Part shown: piece by piece, positions 7,584-17,070 of the stretch
Position numbering within the stretch: the stretch's first letter is position 1
Layout: the number at the start of each line of letters is the position of its first letter
Origin: CAVEFW01 sp963643505
GTDB taxonomy: Bacteria; Actinomycetota; Coriobacteriia; Coriobacteriales; Eggerthellaceae
Assembly (NCBI GenBank): GCA_963643505.1
Contig: CAVIKF010000012.1
Span: 1-50,582, forward strand
Direction: 5' to 3'
DNA length: 50,582 nt
Program-made: the position numbers and the translations under genes
Notes under the pieces: generated by a model
The model's input: only the letters and a program-made list of their open reading frames with translations
What the model was told of the DNA's origin: nothing
Database searches by the model: none

Positions 7584-10500
7584 TTAAGCGTCAGTGCCGG
7601 TTTGTTCGTTCCGGCTTGTTTCTCCGGCGTCGGCCTGTTCGTCCGTTCCTGTTGGCCCGGTCGATCCAGCCGACCCGGTCGTCCAAGCTGGCTCAGCCGG
7701 CCCGGTTTGTTCAACATGTTCGGTATGCTTGTTTGGTCCTTTAGAGAGCAGGTATTGCTCAAAACACCATAAGTCGCTCTCATCTGGCCATTGTGTCATG
7801 CCTTTGCGGGTCAATTCAAGTGCGGTTTCGTGGTTACCGCATAAATCCTCAAGATACGCCTCGTAGAAATCGGCATCTTTGCAGCAGGGATAGGAGCATT
7901 GCTCACAAAGTGGAAGGCTGCGCGCATGCTCCAAATCCTTGCGCGCGCAATCCTCTCGACCCAATATCGCGTAAACAAGCGCGCGTTTACAATAGAACAA
8001 GGGCTCGTAGGTGGTGAATTGGCTCAGCACCTCGTTACAAATTACGAGAGCTGTCTCAGCGGCGTCTTTTGCCTTATCGATTTCGCCCATACGCCAATAG
8101 AAGAATGCGAGAGGCGCCAACTTATCGGCAAACTCGCTATCTTTGCTATTGGCGCGTATGACGATGTCGCTCTCCAAAATCTCCGCGCAACCCTTGAAGT
8201 TGCCGTTGAGGTAATTGACAAGCAACATGAATTCTTTCTTGTCGTTTTTCTTCAAGTAGGAGCGCCCTTTGGTGCCATGGGCCTTTGCGACCTCGGCACC
8301 ATCCCTGAACAGTTTTATCAACAGCCGGGGGCGGACAATGCCGCTTCGATCGACGGGTTTGCCGTCCTCGTCGCGCGCCTGCGCCCACTCGTCAAGGAGG
8401 TTTTGCGCGTCATCGTAGCGACCGGCTTGGATATAGATCTCAAACAGGACGCGGCGATGGTCGGGGGTATGGTGAATCTTTGCTGCCGTATAGACGTTGG
8501 CAATCGCCTCGTCCCAACGCCCGAGGCGACGCAGGACGCGCGTTTTCAAATGATAGAGGGGGAGAGGTGCGTCTTTGTCGACGCTCGCGATGGCGATGCA
8601 CCGATTTATCTGCTCAAGAGCGTCCTCGTTGCGATTCTTGGCGAGATAAACAAAGAAAAGGAGTCGATAGGGGTCTGTGCAGTCTGGCTCGAGTTCGCGC
8701 TCGTGAATCAACAATCTCTCGGCCTCGTCCAGCTCTTTGACTCGCAAGGCGCACAAGGCGTTGTAATAGAGGTAGAAGACGTTGTCCGGATCATTGGCAA
8801 CAAATTGGCGGTAGAGCGGCAAGGCCCTAGCGGCAAAGTGTTTGAGATCCTTGCGATACAGACCTGCCAATGCCTCTTCGGGATCAGTTCCTGCGTGATC
8901 TCGCTCCACAAGTTTCTCGTAAATCTCGATAGCCTCGCCTTCCCGACCCAAGCGCGCAAGTAACCATGCACGATAGTCAAGGTAGTCGGCGTTGTTCGGC
9001 TCGCTTTCAAGCGCCTTCTCGATCAGGCCGAGCTGGCATTGGCGGATTTGCCAGGATTGGACATCATGCAACATGCCTTCCACGACCGCGGCCCTGAAAT
9101 AGATTGCCGATACGAAGGTAAATTCCTCACCTTTCTCGACGCGTTTGATGATCGCTTGATAGATGCGTTGCGCATTGAGCAGGCATTCCGTGCGGTTTTG
9201 CTCGGGTCGCTCCGCATCAACCTCGCACATCAGGCCGTCCATCCACAACACGCCAAGGTCGTCTTCGCAGCCAATTGCGTGGAGGTAGTCCAAAATCTCC
9301 CTTGCCTGCTCGATTGCGCCGTTGCGAATCAGGATGCGCAATTTGAGGATGTACACGCCGAGATCGGACGTCTCGATCTCAAGGGCGCGATTTATGGCAC
9401 AGAACGCGTCGCGGTCGTTTCGCTCATCGAAATACATCTGGGCTAGCATGAAATAGGGGAAATAGACCGTGGGTTTTACGTCGATCAAGCGCTCTACCAT
9501 CTCCATGCCGCGCCTGCGCTCTCCTAGCGCCACCAGTATCCGCGCGTACTCGTAGAGGGTGTCCTGGTCCTCGGGGGAGAGAGCAAGTGCCTCCTCGTAT
9601 GCTTCGATGCACTCATCCTTGCGCTCCAGGCAATACATACAATATCCGCAACGTGCGACGACGCTTTGTAGACGCCCGATACGCTTCTCTGTTTTCTCGG
9701 TTCCGTCGTGTTCCATCGCGGCGATGATTTCTGCGAGTTTGCGCGAATCGTCGTACCCCGCTTGGAAATGGCCTTCAGCAAGGTTGAGCTGGGACACGAA
9801 ATTGTAGTAGTCGTAGGGCTCGGTGTTGTCAAGGTTGAGGCGGTCGGCCAAAACGCGCGACTTGTCGAGCATGTCGTTTTGCAGGTAACACCACCCGAGG
9901 TCGAGCACCGTTTCCCATGTATCAGGCTCTTTTTCCAAGATCTCCTCATACTGTTTGATAAGCGATACGTTCCACTCGGTGCGGATCTCGTTGAGCGTGA
10001 ACAGGTCGTGTTGGTTTCCTCCTGAGGTGAGCATGAGCTCGTTGATGCACTCGATAGCATCCTTGTATTTACCCTCAAAGGCGTATGTGGATGCCAATAG
10101 CCACATGATATGGCGGTTCGTCTTGTCGATATCCCGCGCCGCGCGTACTACGACCTCGGCTTCTTCGAAGTGTTCCTCGTTGATGAGCGCCTCTGCGTAG
10201 AGTTGGGCGATATATGCCTCTCCTTGGTTGGCGCCCCATATCTCACGCAAGGAGGACAACGCTTCGTGAGAGCCGCTCATCGCACGCACAAAGGCGAGAT
10301 AGGCCTCTCCGTAAGGATGTCTCTCCGAAAAGGAAAGGAGCTCAAAAGCGAGCGGTTCCGCCTGGTCAATAGGGGTGTTGAGGGCGCGGATAAATTGACG
10401 GACGTACTCGTCGCATACGTCGGAGTCCTTGCCAGGAGAAAACAACTTGTAGTTGATAAGGGAGTCGAACAAGATGCTTTCAACAACAACGTTGTCGATA

Positions 10501-10967
10501 AATCCCCTAGGATAGCTCTCGTAGAGCTCGGCGCGTCGATCCAACCATGAGAAACGCTCGTTGAAGGTACACCATGCTTCTCTGTCGAGATAACGCTCCT
10601 TGGAAAGGAACTTGAACAGGGCCTCTTCAGCTTGGGAGCGGGTGTCGAGCGCGATGCATACGTCGGCAGAGAGCAAGCGCTTCCATTCATCAACATCAAT
10701 CCTGCGTTGGAAGTCGCTATAAATTGCCTCTAGGTCGTTCACCCACCGGTCAAGGGGGGAGAGCGTCGTTTCGTCGAGAGGTGCCTCCCCGGAGTGTTGA
10801 TCTGCTGCTTTCTTGGCGAGGACCAGCGCCTCTTCGTAGGCCGCCCGTAATCTCTTGAACTCCTCGGGTTTGTCTTCCGGGTTGGTGTGGGCAAGTGCAT
10901 GTCGGTATGCGAGGGTTATCGCCTTTTTGTCGTTGGTGGGCTCGATGCCCAAGACGTTCCAGTCCAT
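7584..10967 (-). CDS. Giant TPR protein with J-like N-terminal domain, probable HscC co-chaperone
   Basis: An 1127-aa protein. The first 55 residues fold like a J domain: WNVLGIEPTNDKKAITLAYR (helices I-II), a loop HTNPEDKPEEF and helix III FKRLRAAYEEAL. The invariant HPD tripeptide is not intact; the loop reads H-T-N-P-E-D. Almost all the rest is alpha-helical TPR-like repeats, for example CIEAYEEALALSPEDQDTL and AIEIYEKLVERDHAGTDPEE. The last 45 residues are a low-complexity Gly/Pro/Thr/Glu tail encoded by imperfect repeats. A GTGAGG ribosome site precedes the ATG. The gene is co-directional with hscC and lies 16 nt upstream of it. E. coli hscC is also associated with J-domain partners (DjlB/DjlC), so a dedicated co-chaperone role is likely. 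Confidence 0.88.
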   Translation of the reverse strand: MDWNVLGIEPTNDKKAITLAYRHALAHTNPEDKPEEFKRLRAAYEEALVLAKKAADQHSGEAPLDETTLSPLDRWVNDLEAIYSDFQRRIDVDEWKRLLSADVCIALDTRSQAEEALFKFLSKERYLDREAWCTFNERFSWLDRRAELYESYPRGFIDNVVVESILFDSLINYKLFSPGKDSDVCDEYVRQFIRALNTPIDQAEPLAFELLSFSERHPYGEAYLAFVRAMSGSHEALSSLREIWGANQGEAYIAQLYAEALINEEHFEEAEVVVRAARDIDKTNRHIMWLLASTYAFEGKYKDAIECINELMLTSGGNQHDLFTLNEIRTEWNVSLIKQYEEILEKEPDTWETVLDLGWCYLQNDMLDKSRVLADRLNLDNTEPYDYYNFVSQLNLAEGHFQAGYDDSRKLAEIIAAMEHDGTEKTEKRIGRLQSVVARCGYCMYCLERKDECIEAYEEALALSPEDQDTLYEYARILVALGERRRGMEMVERLIDVKPTVYFPYFMLAQMYFDERNDRDAFCAINRALEIETSDLGVYILKLRILIRNGAIEQAREILDYLHAIGCEDDLGVLWMDGLMCEVDAERPEQNRTECLLNAQRIYQAIIKRVEKGEEFTFVSAIYFRAAVVEGMLHDVQSWQIRQCQLGLIEKALESEPNNADYLDYRAWLLARLGREGEAIEIYEKLVERDHAGTDPEEALAGLYRKDLKHFAARALPLYRQFVANDPDNVFYLYYNALCALRVKELDEAERLLIHERELEPDCTDPYRLLFFVYLAKNRNEDALEQINRCIAIASVDKDAPLPLYHLKTRVLRRLGRWDEAIANVYTAAKIHHTPDHRRVLFEIYIQAGRYDDAQNLLDEWAQARDEDGKPVDRSGIVRPRLLIKLFRDGAEVAKAHGTKGRSYLKKNDKKEFMLLVNYLNGNFKGCAEILESDIVIRANSKDSEFADKLAPLAFFYWRMGEIDKAKDAAETALVICNEVLSQFTTYEPLFYCKRALVYAILGREDCARKDLEHARSLPLCEQCSYPCCKDADFYEAYLEDLCGNHETALELTRKGMTQWPDESDLWCFEQYLLSKGPNKHTEHVEQTGPAEPAWTTGSAGSTGPTGTDEQADAGETSRNEQTGTDA

Positions 10968-11141
10968 AAAGCCTCACTTGCTCGATTTGTCGCTTGTTTG
11001 ATCTACCGCGCGCTCGTCCGCCTGTTTAAAAAAACCATGATATACCAATAGCACTTTTGGCTATCTTGGGGGATGAGTCAAAGCTTGCTCTCTTTTGCCA
11101 CATAATCTTAAACGCTGGCTTTTCCTGTTTTCTTAAAAGGA

Positions 11142-11170
11142 TTGAAATAGTTTTTACCGTATTCTGTAAC
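11142..11170 (+). promoter_or_regulatory. Candidate promoter of the EEP-hydrolase gene
   Basis: TTGAAA (11142-11147) and TGTAAC (11165-11170) are separated by 17 bp in the AT-rich divergent region between the J/TPR gene and the EEP gene. The -10 box is weak (4 of 6). Confidence 0.35.
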
Positions 11171-11225
11171 GTAGTGTTTTCGGAGGTGAGGCACTAGATG
11201 TTTTGTGTGCTGGAGGGAGACCGTC

Positions 11226-12323
11226 TTGTCTTTGGGAAAAAGACTCGTGTGCGTTATCGCGTCGATCCTCGTGCTTTGCATACTCTTCGTAGTGGGATAT
11301 GCCGCCTACCTCCAAATCACCTACTACCGTATTGAGGACAACCTTTCCCTCGAGGTCGAAAACAACCAAAACCAGACGATCTCGACGGGAAACGAGTACT
11401 CCGTTGCGACATACAACGTCGGTTTTGGGGCTTATTCGCCGAGCTTTTCGTTCTTTTGTGACGTCGGAAACCTCAATGGCAACGCGACCACGGGCACGCA
11501 TGGAACCGCTTTGAGCAAGGAAGATGTGGAAAACAACACCTCCGGCGCTCTTGCCGTGCTCAAAGATCAGGATGCGGATTTCCTTCTTGTCCAAGAGGTC
11601 GATACCGGATCGACGAGAAACTATGGCATCGACCAACTCTCCCTGTTCAAGGAAAACCTCCAGGCATATTCTTCTGTCTTTGCGGTGAACTCCCACACAG
11701 CCTTTTTCATCTACCCCTTTATCGACATGTATGGGAGCGCCAACTCCGGGCTTTTGACCTTGTCGCGCTTTAGGGTGGATAGCGCCTTGCGTCGTAGCTA
11801 CCCGATCTCCTCGTCTTACTTGCAGCAATTTGTCGACCTTGACCGTTGCTTTAGCGTGACGCGATATCCTGTCGAGGATGGGCACGAGCTTGCCATCGTG
11901 AATTCCCACATGTCCGCTTATGACGACGGCAACTCCAGCAAGACAAAACAGATGGAGATGCTCAATGGGCTTTTGGAAGAAGAGGCTAAAGCGGGCAATT
12001 ACGTCATTGTCGGAGGGGATTGGAACCAATCGTTTGTCCCTTACACGACCTATGAGACCCAAGAGACGGTCGATAATCAAATTCTGCTCGAGAACAGTTC
12101 GTTTGTAGAGGGTTACCACATCGTGTACCCCGAGAATGTGGAAGAGGTCGCAACCTGTCGCAATGCCGACATCCCCTATGAGAAGGGCGTGAGCTTGCGA
12201 TTGTGCATCGACGGGTTCGTTGTGAGCGACAACATCGATGCTGAATCTATCGCTATCGACACCGAGTTTATGTACAGCGACCACAACCCGGTGACGATGA
12301 GCTTCGTCTTACGCGCGCAATAG
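11226..12323 (+). CDS. Membrane-anchored endonuclease/exonuclease/phosphatase (EEP) family hydrolase
   Basis: A 365-aa protein with an uncleaved N-terminal membrane segment (VCVIASILVLCILFVVGYA), so the enzyme domain is extracytoplasmic. All EEP-superfamily motifs are present in order: ATYNVGFG, LLVQEVD, SGLLTLSRF, IVNSHMSAYDDG, VGGDWNQSF and the C-terminal SDHNPV. This fold hydrolyses phosphodiesters or phosphomonoesters of nucleic acids, inositol lipids or sphingomyelin. The substrate cannot be named from sequence. A TTG start at 11226 is chosen because GGAGGGA lies 8 nt before it. A GTG at 11205 is in frame but lacks a spaced ribosome site. Confidence 0.88.
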   Translation: MSLGKRLVCVIASILVLCILFVVGYAAYLQITYYRIEDNLSLEVENNQNQTISTGNEYSVATYNVGFGAYSPSFSFFCDVGNLNGNATTGTHGTALSKEDVENNTSGALAVLKDQDADFLLVQEVDTGSTRNYGIDQLSLFKENLQAYSSVFAVNSHTAFFIYPFIDMYGSANSGLLTLSRFRVDSALRRSYPISSSYLQQFVDLDRCFSVTRYPVEDGHELAIVNSHMSAYDDGNSSKTKQMEMLNGLLEEEAKAGNYVIVGGDWNQSFVPYTTYETQETVDNQILLENSSFVEGYHIVYPENVEEVATCRNADIPYEKGVSLRLCIDGFVVSDNIDAESIAIDTEFMYSDHNPVTMSFVLRAQ

Positions 12324-12340
12324 GCCGCGGAGCGCGCGTG

Positions 12341-12384
12341 GGTTGAGCGTGCGCGGGTTGAGCGTGCGCGGGTTGAGCGTGCGT
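12341..12384. repeat. Three tandem 15-bp repeats at a convergent gene junction
   Basis: The 15-mer GGTTGAGCGTGCGCG is repeated almost perfectly at 12341, 12356 and 12371, with a decayed fourth copy after it. It fills the gap between the convergent EEP and aldehyde dehydrogenase genes. No classical terminator is visible in the gap. Confidence 0.85.
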
Positions 12385-12459
12385 GGTTGACGTGCGTCGT
12401 GCGTGATCCGAGCGCGGTCCGCTATTTGTCGCGCCCCTCGTGCAAACGCCAATCGCAAC

Positions 12460-13830
12460 CTATTTGAGGAAGAGGCGGACGAGGGCTTCTTTGTCCTTAT
12501 CGTAAGGCTGGTAGCGCATAGACAGGTCGAAGCGATATTTCTTGAGGATGCTCTTCGTGTGGCTAAACGTCTCAAAGCCTGCTTTGCCGTGGTAGCTGCC
12601 CATACCGGAATTGCCAACCCCGCCAAAGGGCATACGGCTCGTGGCTATGTGTACGATGGTGTCGTTGATGCAGCCCCCGCCGAATGGGACGGTGCGGACA
12701 AATCGATCCTGGGTGGTCTTGTTCTCGGTGAACAGGTACAACGCTAAAGGCTTCTCGCGGTTTTTGATAAAGTCGATAGCCTCGTCGATGGTGGAATAGG
12801 GGATGATCGGCAAGATAGGCCCAAAGATCTCCTCTTGCATGACCGGCTCGGTGCCATCACAGCGCATGACGGTGGGTTCAATTTGCAAGGTATCGTCCTT
12901 TGATCGGCCACCAAAGGATACCTTCTCGGGCTCGATGAGGCCCTTTACGCGCGCATAGTGCTTTTGGTTGACAATATGGCCAAAGTCCTCGTTTGCAAAG
13001 GCGTCCTCTCCATACATGTCTGTCGCGGCCGCTTGGAGATAGGTGATGAACTCATCGGCGACGCTTTCCTTCACAAGAACGTAATCGGGGGCTATACAGG
13101 TCTGCCCGACGTTGAGCCATTTGCCGAACGCAAGGCGTGTCGCGGCGAGGGGCAAATCGGTGTCGGATGCCACGACGCAGGGACTCTTGCCTCCAAGCTC
13201 CAAGCATATCGGCGTCAGGTTCCGACTCGCCTTTTCCATGACGAGGTGTCCAACCGTGGGACTGCCCGTAAAGAAAATGAAGTCGAAACGCTCATCGAGC
13301 AATTGGGCGTTCTCCTCTCGCCCTCCAAGCACCACGTCGACATGCCCTGGCCTGAAGACATCTTCCACAAGGCGGGCAACCGCCTCGCTTGTGCGGGGGG
13401 AGTATGCACTTGGTTTTACCACACAGGTGTTGCCGGCGGCGACGGCGGTGATCAGCGGCTCGATGGTGAGCATAAACGGATAGTTCCAAGGGCTCATGAC
13501 CAAGGTGACACCGTAAGGCTCTGCGACGGTGTAGTAACAGCTCGGGAAGTTTGCGAGGTCGGGGACCTTGTAATGGGGCGCGGCAAACCTTTTGAGATGG
13601 TTGATTTGGTAGCGCAATTCGGAAAGCGTCATACCGATTTCGCACATGTAGCTCTCGAAAGGGCTTTTGCCAAGGTCAGCTTTGATTGCTGCGGTGAGCG
13701 CTTCTTCGTGTGATCGAATATATGCCTGGAGACGGTTAAGCGCGGCCATGCGGTACTTGAGGTCAAGAGTGAGACCGGTGTTGAAGAAGGTTCGTTGGCG
13801 TTGGACAATCTCGGAAATGGTCGTATCCAT
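12460..13830 (-). CDS. Aldehyde dehydrogenase, class 3-like
   Basis: A 456-aa NAD(P)-dependent aldehyde dehydrogenase that oxidises aldehydes to acids. Visible motifs are the nucleotide-binding segment VMSPWNYPFML, the general-base Glu in LELGGKSPCVV, the nucleophile Cys in GQTCIAPDYVLV and the C-terminal SRMPFGGVGNSGMGSYHG. Its length and the missing N-terminal extension fit the class 3/YwdH-type branch. The ATG at 13830 is preferred because GAGG lies 4-5 nt upstream; a GTG at 13851 only extends the frame. It is divergently transcribed from the APH-fold kinase gene. The substrate is unknown. Confidence 0.93.
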   Translation of the reverse strand: MDTTISEIVQRQRTFFNTGLTLDLKYRMAALNRLQAYIRSHEEALTAAIKADLGKSPFESYMCEIGMTLSELRYQINHLKRFAAPHYKVPDLANFPSCYYTVAEPYGVTLVMSPWNYPFMLTIEPLITAVAAGNTCVVKPSAYSPRTSEAVARLVEDVFRPGHVDVVLGGREENAQLLDERFDFIFFTGSPTVGHLVMEKASRNLTPICLELGGKSPCVVASDTDLPLAATRLAFGKWLNVGQTCIAPDYVLVKESVADEFITYLQAAATDMYGEDAFANEDFGHIVNQKHYARVKGLIEPEKVSFGGRSKDDTLQIEPTVMRCDGTEPVMQEEIFGPILPIIPYSTIDEAIDFIKNREKPLALYLFTENKTTQDRFVRTVPFGGGCINDTIVHIATSRMPFGGVGNSGMGSYHGKAGFETFSHTKSILKKYRFDLSMRYQPYDKDKEALVRLFLK

Positions 13831-13949
13831 GGGGCCTCGTTTCTCGTGCACGTGATATTGTCACAGAAATTTGTTTTCTTGTTATCATAGCGGTAACACC
13901 GCCAAGAGGCGCTTGGTTTTGTCAGGTGTCGGAAGGGATTGAACCAGTA

Positions 13950-15011
13950 ATGTCCCTATTGGATTGCGAAGACAGTATCGAATATGCAACCTCTTATCTT
14001 GTTTCCAACGAGACGCTGATGGCCGTCCTCGGCATGGAAGAGGGTCAAGACGAGGTAGAGCTCCAATTTCTCGGGCACGGTGAGCACAATCGGAATTTTT
14101 GGTTTGTGGCTCCTGACGGCAACAAGTACGTGCTCCGCATCAACGTCGTCCCTCAGGTCTTTCATAAAGACCAGGTCGGGTATGAGTTCGCGGCGCTTCG
14201 CTACCTGCAGGCGAGCGGGTGTGTCCCGAAGGCCTTGTATTTGGACAACTCCCACGAGCTTATCGACGAGGGGGTCCTCCTCATCACTTTTTGCGAGGGT
14301 CAAGAGTTGGATTTCGACAACCTGCGTCCAGGCGACCTGCGCAATTGTGCGCGTCTGATGGCGGAGCTCCATGCCGTTCCCGTAGATGGGGATTGTACGC
14401 TTTATCGCCCGAAAGACCCCTTGCGCTCCTTGTTTGACGAATGTCTCCAACGCTTCAAGGTGTATCGGAGCTCTGACATGGAAGATCCTCGTATCACCCG
14501 TTGGACCGAGCGCCTTATCGCCAAGGCCGCTCCGCTCCTTGACGTTGCGTTCTCTGCCCAAGATTGCAACCACATTATCAACACCGAGACGCTTCCGTCC
14601 CACTTCCTCCTGCCCGAAAATCCCGACGCAGTAGGTGACCACCCGGGCTATTTTGTCGACTGGGAGCGTCCGATTATCGGCGAGGTTGCCCAAGATATCG
14701 CATATTTTACGGCTCCAACCTCGACGTTTTGGGATAGCGAGCTTTGCATGACCTATGAGCAGGCCCAAAAGGTCGTCCAAGATTATTGGGAGGCTGTGGA
14801 CGGGCGTTTTGAGCGTGGGTCTTTTGATGCCCGGTTCAAGGCTTATCGTGCGATGACTGCCTTGCGCTCCCATACGTGGTTTTGCAAAGCGTTGCTCGCA
14901 TATCACAAAGGTGGCCATGCCCACACCACCTCAAAGACGTTTGCCAAATTTGATACGTATATCTCAGACGAGTTTTTGGAGTTCGTGGAGTCCGATTGCT
15001 TCGGTCGTTAG
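13950..15011 (+). CDS. APH/choline-kinase-fold phosphotransferase
   Basis: A 353-aa protein of the aminoglycoside-phosphotransferase/choline-kinase fold. The N-lobe shows FLGHGEHNRNFWFVAPDGNKYVLRIN, which holds the ATP-binding Lys or equivalent. The C-lobe ends with GYFVDWERPIIGEVAQDIAYF, whose Asp is the metal ligand. The usual HGDLHPGN catalytic loop is replaced by INTETLPSHFLL, as in a subgroup of uncharacterised kinases. A small-molecule kinase role is therefore likely, but antibiotic resistance should not be assumed. GGAAGGG lies 12 nt before the ATG at 13950; a GTG at 13926 precedes that site. Confidence 0.82.
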   Translation: MSLLDCEDSIEYATSYLVSNETLMAVLGMEEGQDEVELQFLGHGEHNRNFWFVAPDGNKYVLRINVVPQVFHKDQVGYEFAALRYLQASGCVPKALYLDNSHELIDEGVLLITFCEGQELDFDNLRPGDLRNCARLMAELHAVPVDGDCTLYRPKDPLRSLFDECLQRFKVYRSSDMEDPRITRWTERLIAKAAPLLDVAFSAQDCNHIINTETLPSHFLLPENPDAVGDHPGYFVDWERPIIGEVAQDIAYFTAPTSTFWDSELCMTYEQAQKVVQDYWEAVDGRFERGSFDARFKAYRAMTALRSHTWFCKALLAYHKGGHAHTTSKTFAKFDTYISDEFLEFVESDCFGR

Positions 15012-15246
15012 GCTAGCGCGTACAGGCGGCGCGAAGCAACTTGCGGTGCTCGTCGCTTGCTAGCGCGTACAGGCGGCGCGAAGCAACTTGCGGTGCTCGT
15101 CGCTTGCTAGCGCGTACAGGCGGCGCGAAGCAACTTGCGGTGCTCGTCGCTTGCTAGCGCGTACAGGCGGCGCGAAGCAACTTGCGGTGCTCGTCGCTTG
15201 CTAGCGCGTACAGGCGGCGCGAAGCAACTTGCGGCGCTCGTCGCTA
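15012..15246. repeat. Five tandem 47-bp repeats, copies of the 3' end of the adjacent phosphatase gene
   Basis: Near-identical 47-bp units begin at 15012, 15059, 15106, 15153 and 15200. The fifth unit is the actual 3' end of the minus-strand phosphatase gene, encoding its last residues SDERRKLLRAACTR and the stop. The other four are extra copies beyond the stop, filling the whole gap up to the stop of the convergent kinase gene. The unit length is not a multiple of three. Confidence 0.97.
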
Positions 15247-15977
15247 ATGCCTAGTTGGTTTGCTATGAATGCGTCCATGCCTCCGAACTTGCGCTCCACT
15301 GAGGCGTAGAAGTTCTCCAGATTCGAGGGTTTGGCCTTGTGGTCATCGGTTATTTTGCGCGCAAGCTCCTCGTCGCCGGTAAGGCGGAGGAAACGCTCAT
15401 AAATGGGTGTGATGTGCGCCTCGCGAGAGATGTTGGTGAGAAGGTAATCCTCAAGGATGTCCGCGCGACTTGCACCAAGTACCGATAGGAGAAGCAACGA
15501 CAAAATGCCCGCTCGATCCTTGCCGCCAGAGCAATGGATAAGCGTCGTGCGTCCTTGTACCGCGTTGTCAAAGGCGACCTTGAGTCCCTTCCCCATAAAA
15601 ACAGCGGTAAGGGGGTTCGCCATTGCCTGGTAAAAATCAGAGGGGTCACACGCAAAGTCTTTTCCAACTCTCTGTGTTCCCTCGACGGGCTTTTCGTACT
15701 CGATTCCGACGATCTCGTTGTCGAAGAAGGGGATATGGAGGTTCTCAACACCGTCTATCTCGACATCAGGCTTTGCGGCGCGCTCCCAACCGGTTCGAAC
15801 GTCTACGATGGTTGCGACATGGAGATCTTCCCTGATCTTTTGGATATCGCGCACGGTGGGCTTGTCGAGGGAGCCGCAACGTATGAAAAGCCCACCAATC
15901 ACCTCTCGACCATCATAGGTAGGAATACCACCCAAATCACGGGCGTTTTGGATTCCCTCAAATTCGATGATAGCCAT
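15201..15977 (-). CDS. Tyrosine-protein phosphatase (dual-specificity-like, P-loop Cys)
   Basis: A 258-aa phosphatase with the P-loop signature HCSGGKDRAG (Cys nucleophile, Arg binding phosphate). The N-terminal NARDLGGIPTYDGREV motif is typical of bacterial tyrosine/lipid phosphatases of the LipA/IphP type. The early IVDVRTGWER segment holds the expected general-acid region. The start is the ATG at 15977, preceded by GAGGGGAG about 11 nt upstream. The open frame extends further to a GTG. The stop codon lies inside the last unit of the 47-bp tandem repeat. The gene is convergent with the kinase gene. The substrate could be a phosphoprotein or phosphoinositide. Confidence 0.9.
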   Translation of the reverse strand: MAIIEFEGIQNARDLGGIPTYDGREVIGGLFIRCGSLDKPTVRDIQKIREDLHVATIVDVRTGWERAAKPDVEIDGVENLHIPFFDNEIVGIEYEKPVEGTQRVGKDFACDPSDFYQAMANPLTAVFMGKGLKVAFDNAVQGRTTLIHCSGGKDRAGILSLLLLSVLGASRADILEDYLLTNISREAHITPIYERFLRLTGDEELARKITDDHKAKPSNLENFYASVERKFGGMDAFIANQLGISDERRKLLRAACTR

Positions 15978-16128
15978 AAGGCGATAACTCCCCTCAATCA
16001 CAAACCCCACAATTGTATCTTTTCAAATGAGGGTTGCGGCAAAATGTTTTAACCCGTGTCGTCGCGTTTTGTTTTTGTACAATCTCTTCGGAACAGGAAA
16101 GGGGTCAAGGTGTTTGAGGAAAGTCTCC

Positions 16129-17070
16129 ATGAGTAGATACGCCGTCGGAATTATCTGCGCGCTCGCTGGTGCCATATTATGGGGTTTTTCAGGGTGTTGC
16201 GCGCAGTTGCTGACACAGGAATACGGTATGTCGGCGTTTTTGCTCACCATGGCCCGTATGCCTATCGCGACCTGTGTGTTTGCCGTTATTTTCGCGCTGC
16301 GCTACCGGGAGACCTTGTCGAAGATGGTGCATGACAAAGACACTGTTTTGGGATGTGCGGTGTTTGGGTGTTGCGGATTGTTCACCTGCCAACTGACCTA
16401 TATCGTTGCCATTGCCTATACCAATGCGGGAACGGGAACGGTGCTCGAGCAGTTCAGCATTGTGATCATCATGGTCGTCGCGTGTATTTTCGCGCGCAAG
16501 TTGCCAAACCGATTTGAGGTTCTCGGTCTCATCTGCGCCTTTGGTGCGGTGGTGCTCATAGCGACGCGCGGCGACTTCTCTACGATCGCTATCGGTGGTG
16601 CGGGCCTTGCATGGGGATTGGCCGCTGCGGTTGCGACCACGATATATGTCATGTACCCCAAGAAGCTTTTCGACAGGTGGGGCAGCTTTCCCGTCACGGG
16701 TCTCGGTACCGCGTTCGGTGCCTGCCTTTGCATCGGCGTCGGGATCGTGTGCGCTCTTTGGTGCGCCTTGGATCCGTCCGGTACCGAGTGGATTGCGCAG
16801 GCATGGACGTTTCCGACCCTTGACGTGTTCGGTTGGCTTGCGTTCGCGGTGACCACCCTTGTCGGGACATTCCTCGCGTTTATCTTGTACTTGCGAGGCG
16901 TACACTACATAGGTCAGATCCGAGGCAGCCAACTTGGAGCCGCCGAGCCCGCCAGCGCCGCAATTTTCGCAGCAGTTTGGCTTGCCACTCCATTCACCTG
17001 GGCTGATTGGGTAGGTCTTGTCTTGATGATCGCAACGGTCTTTCTCATGAGCGTGGCGAACAAGTCATGA
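16129..17070 (+). CDS. EamA/DMT family transporter
   Basis: A 313-aa integral membrane protein with about ten predicted helices in two homologous halves, the usual DMT-superfamily design. Typical segments are ICALAGAILWGFSGCCAQLL at the start, GTVLEQFSIVIIMVVACIFA ending half one, and QLGAAEPASAAIFAAVWL near the end, which is the conserved EamA EP motif. Such proteins export or import metabolites such as amino acids. The substrate is not predictable. GAGGAAAG before the ATG at 16129 fixes the start; the upstream extension is not hydrophobic. Confidence 0.92.
   Translation: MSRYAVGIICALAGAILWGFSGCCAQLLTQEYGMSAFLLTMARMPIATCVFAVIFALRYRETLSKMVHDKDTVLGCAVFGCCGLFTCQLTYIVAIAYTNAGTGTVLEQFSIVIIMVVACIFARKLPNRFEVLGLICAFGAVVLIATRGDFSTIAIGGAGLAWGLAAAVATTIYVMYPKKLFDRWGSFPVTGLGTAFGACLCIGVGIVCALWCALDPSGTEWIAQAWTFPTLDVFGWLAFAVTTLVGTFLAFILYLRGVHYIGQIRGSQLGAAEPASAAIFAAVWLATPFTWADWVGLVLMIATVFLMSVANKS

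Noticed and set aside
11154..12284. 376-aa minus-strand open frame opposite the EEP hydrolase
   Set aside because: The plus strand carries all EEP motifs; the minus frame has no family resemblance.
12958..13713. 251-aa plus-strand open frame opposite the aldehyde dehydrogenase gene
   Set aside because: Antisense shadow of a conserved enzyme gene; no ribosome site or domain.
13950..15011. Aminoglycoside-resistance gene
   Set aside because: The fold fits, but the HGD catalytic loop is replaced (INTETLPSHF), so the antibiotic-kinase label is not supported.
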